Source: Pseudomonadota bacterium (lineage in GTDB: Bacteria; Pseudomonadota; Alphaproteobacteria; Rhizobiales; Xanthobacteraceae). Taken from it: a stretch of DNA of 6,482 bases. A program made the translations under genes and the position numbers. The stretch spans positions 1 to 6,482 of the forward strand of contig JAEWBL010000004.1 in assembly GCA_023391175.1 (NCBI GenBank). The letters run 5' to 3'. Of the stretch, positions 5,733 to 6,482 are shown piece by piece. Numbering within the stretch: the first letter of the stretch is position 1; every line of letters starts with the position of its first letter. The notes under the pieces were generated by a model that was given only the letters and a program-made list of their open reading frames with translations, did not search any database and was not told the origin of the DNA.

Positions 5733-6482
5733 GAGGCGGCTCCGAGGCAACGCATGCCGAGGAAATCGGCCATCAGGTCGAGCTGGCAAACCAGCATGGG
5801 CTTTCCGGGATGGGTGCGGCAGCCCTTGGCCTTCGCCGCCGCAAGGATCGCGGTCTCCTCCGGCTGCATGATGACCTCGGCAACGATCTGGTCGCTGGTC
5901 AGCCGGGACGCATCGAGGGGCAGGGCATCGCCCTCTTTCAGCCCCAGCGAGGTGGCGTTGGCCACGACGTCGTGGCCGGAGGGGTCGGACGTGCCGATAT
6001 GAACCGGCGCGCCCGGGAAGGCCTCGGCGAGGCGGGCGGCGAGGTCTTCCGCCTTGGCCCGCGTGCGATTGGCGATGGTGAGGCGCGCGACGCCGGCCTC
6101 CACGAAAGCGAAGGCGATGGCGTTGGCCGCCCCGCCCGCTCCCGCGAGATAGACGCTCTTGCCCTTGGGATCGATGCCGGCCGCAATGAGCCCGCCGACG
6201 AAGCCCTTGCCGTCCAGCATGTCGCCGATCAGCCGCCCGTCCTCTTCCCGGCGCACCACGTTGCAGGCGCCTATGCGGCGGGCGCTGTCGGATACCTCGT
6301 CCAGAAGGTCCACGATGGCGGTCTTGTGCGGCACCGTGACCACGAAGCCGCCGAGGCTCTTCATGGCTTTCAGGCCGTCCACGAGGCGCGGCAGCTCCTC
6401 GGCGGACACGTGGAAGGGCACCATCACGCCATCGCGGCCCTCGCGCGCCATGAGGGCGTTGAGCATCTGCGGCGTCTTCACG
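5729..6482 (-). CDS. Shikimate-dehydrogenase-like (AroE family) NADP-dependent oxidoreductase, 5' end outside window
   Basis: About 250 residues are visible; the N-terminal strand and the start lie beyond the right edge, since the visible sequence opens at KTPQMLNAL, the middle of the first AroE motif. The AroE fold is clear. The catalytic Lys is in VTVPHK (K53, visible numbering), ACN is at 72-74, the catalytic Asp is D90 in GDMLDG, the nucleotide loop is GAGGAANAI (114-122), and NRTRAKA (138-144) is the usual NADP-type motif. The C-terminal GKPMLVCQ carries the conserved Gln (Q233). Substrate residues differ from true AroE. The usual HSxSP reads x-V-K-T-P as far as visible, and the usual NTD reads MLD. 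This points to a non-shikimate hydroxy acid or cyclitol-like substrate, as in AroE-like paralogues placed in catabolic clusters. The gene is first in the visible operon and overlaps the SDR by 4 bp. Confidence 0.85.
   Translation of the reverse strand, partial: VKTPQMLNALMAREGRDGVMVPFHVSAEELPRLVDGLKAMKSLGGFVVTVPHKTAIVDLLDEVSDSARRIGACNVVRREEDGRLIGDMLDGKGFVGGLIAAGIDPKGKSVYLAGAGGAANAIAFAFVEAGVARLTIANRTRAKAEDLAARLAEAFPGAPVHIGTSDPSGHDVVANATSLGLKEGDALPLDASRLTSDQIVAEVIMQPEETAILAAAKAKGCRTHPGKPMLVCQLDLMADFLGMRCLGAAS
5740..5743 (-). promoter_or_regulatory. Ribosome-binding site that sets the SDR start
   Basis: The minus strand carries GGAG 7 nt before GTG 5732. The site lies inside the last codons of the AroE-like gene, as usual for a coupled GTGA start/stop overlap, and supports the 250-residue SDR over the extended reading. 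Confidence 0.65.

Noticed and set aside
6479..6481. GTG at the right edge as the start of the AroE-like gene
   Set aside because: The visible sequence begins inside the first AroE motif (the KTPQ that corresponds to SxSP), so the true N-terminus must lie beyond the window.
1..6482. CRISPR arrays, tRNA or rRNA genes, insertion sequences, phage genes
   Set aside because: No regularly spaced repeats beyond the two-unit hairpin pair, no tRNA cloverleaf, and no transposase, integrase or phage-like protein was seen on either strand.

Overview
The window is GC-rich throughout. It reads as the chromosome of an alphaproteobacterium, most likely a member of the Hyphomicrobiales of the Xanthobacter/Azorhizobium type. 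That placement is an inference from three things: the base composition, a long-form IF-1 with a basic tail, and a nested palindromic intergenic repeat whose outer arms (cgtcatc...gatccac / gtggatc...gatgacg) are familiar from alphaproteobacterial genomes.

Layout. Positions 1-296 (+) are the 3' end of a gene encoding a Gly/Arg-rich tail, probably of a DEAD-box RNA helicase. After a hairpin-bearing gap comes infA (445-720, +), closed by a good intrinsic terminator (751-781). The gap between the convergent units (721-1015) holds that terminator, a palindromic interspersed repeat (861-973) and a small hairpin, and no gene. From 1016 to the right edge everything is on the minus strand. In transcription order this is a shikimate-dehydrogenase-like enzyme (5' end outside the window), an SDR oxidoreductase overlapping it by 4 bp (GTGA), a 138-bp gap, a fused alpha/beta thiamine-diphosphate E1 dehydrogenase, and, 19 bp later, a GMC-family FAD oxidoreductase.

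How the genes work together. The left part is ordinary translation/RNA-metabolism housekeeping. The right part looks like a catabolic or specialised oxidation cluster: two NAD(P)-dependent dehydrogenases, one flavin alcohol dehydrogenase, and one TPP enzyme able in principle to cleave a 2-oxo acid or vicinal diketone/acyloin. No E2 (lipoyl acyltransferase), E3, transporter or regulator lies inside the window. The substrate cannot be read from the sequence. The AroE-like protein departs from the shikimate-binding motifs, and the E1 has an unusual sequence at the conserved alpha-subunit loop, so neither should be assigned its textbook substrate.

The most distinctive non-coding signals lie in the SDR-E1 gap. 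One is a tandem pair of 9-bp hairpins with a 34-nt period whose stems differ by two compensatory base pairs; the first repeat begins inside the SDR stop codon. The other is an AT-rich palindrome, TAAAACGTTTCA, that resembles a LacI-family operator. Two start codons were set by ribosome-binding sites: the E1 starts at ATG 4841 and the SDR at GTG 5732.
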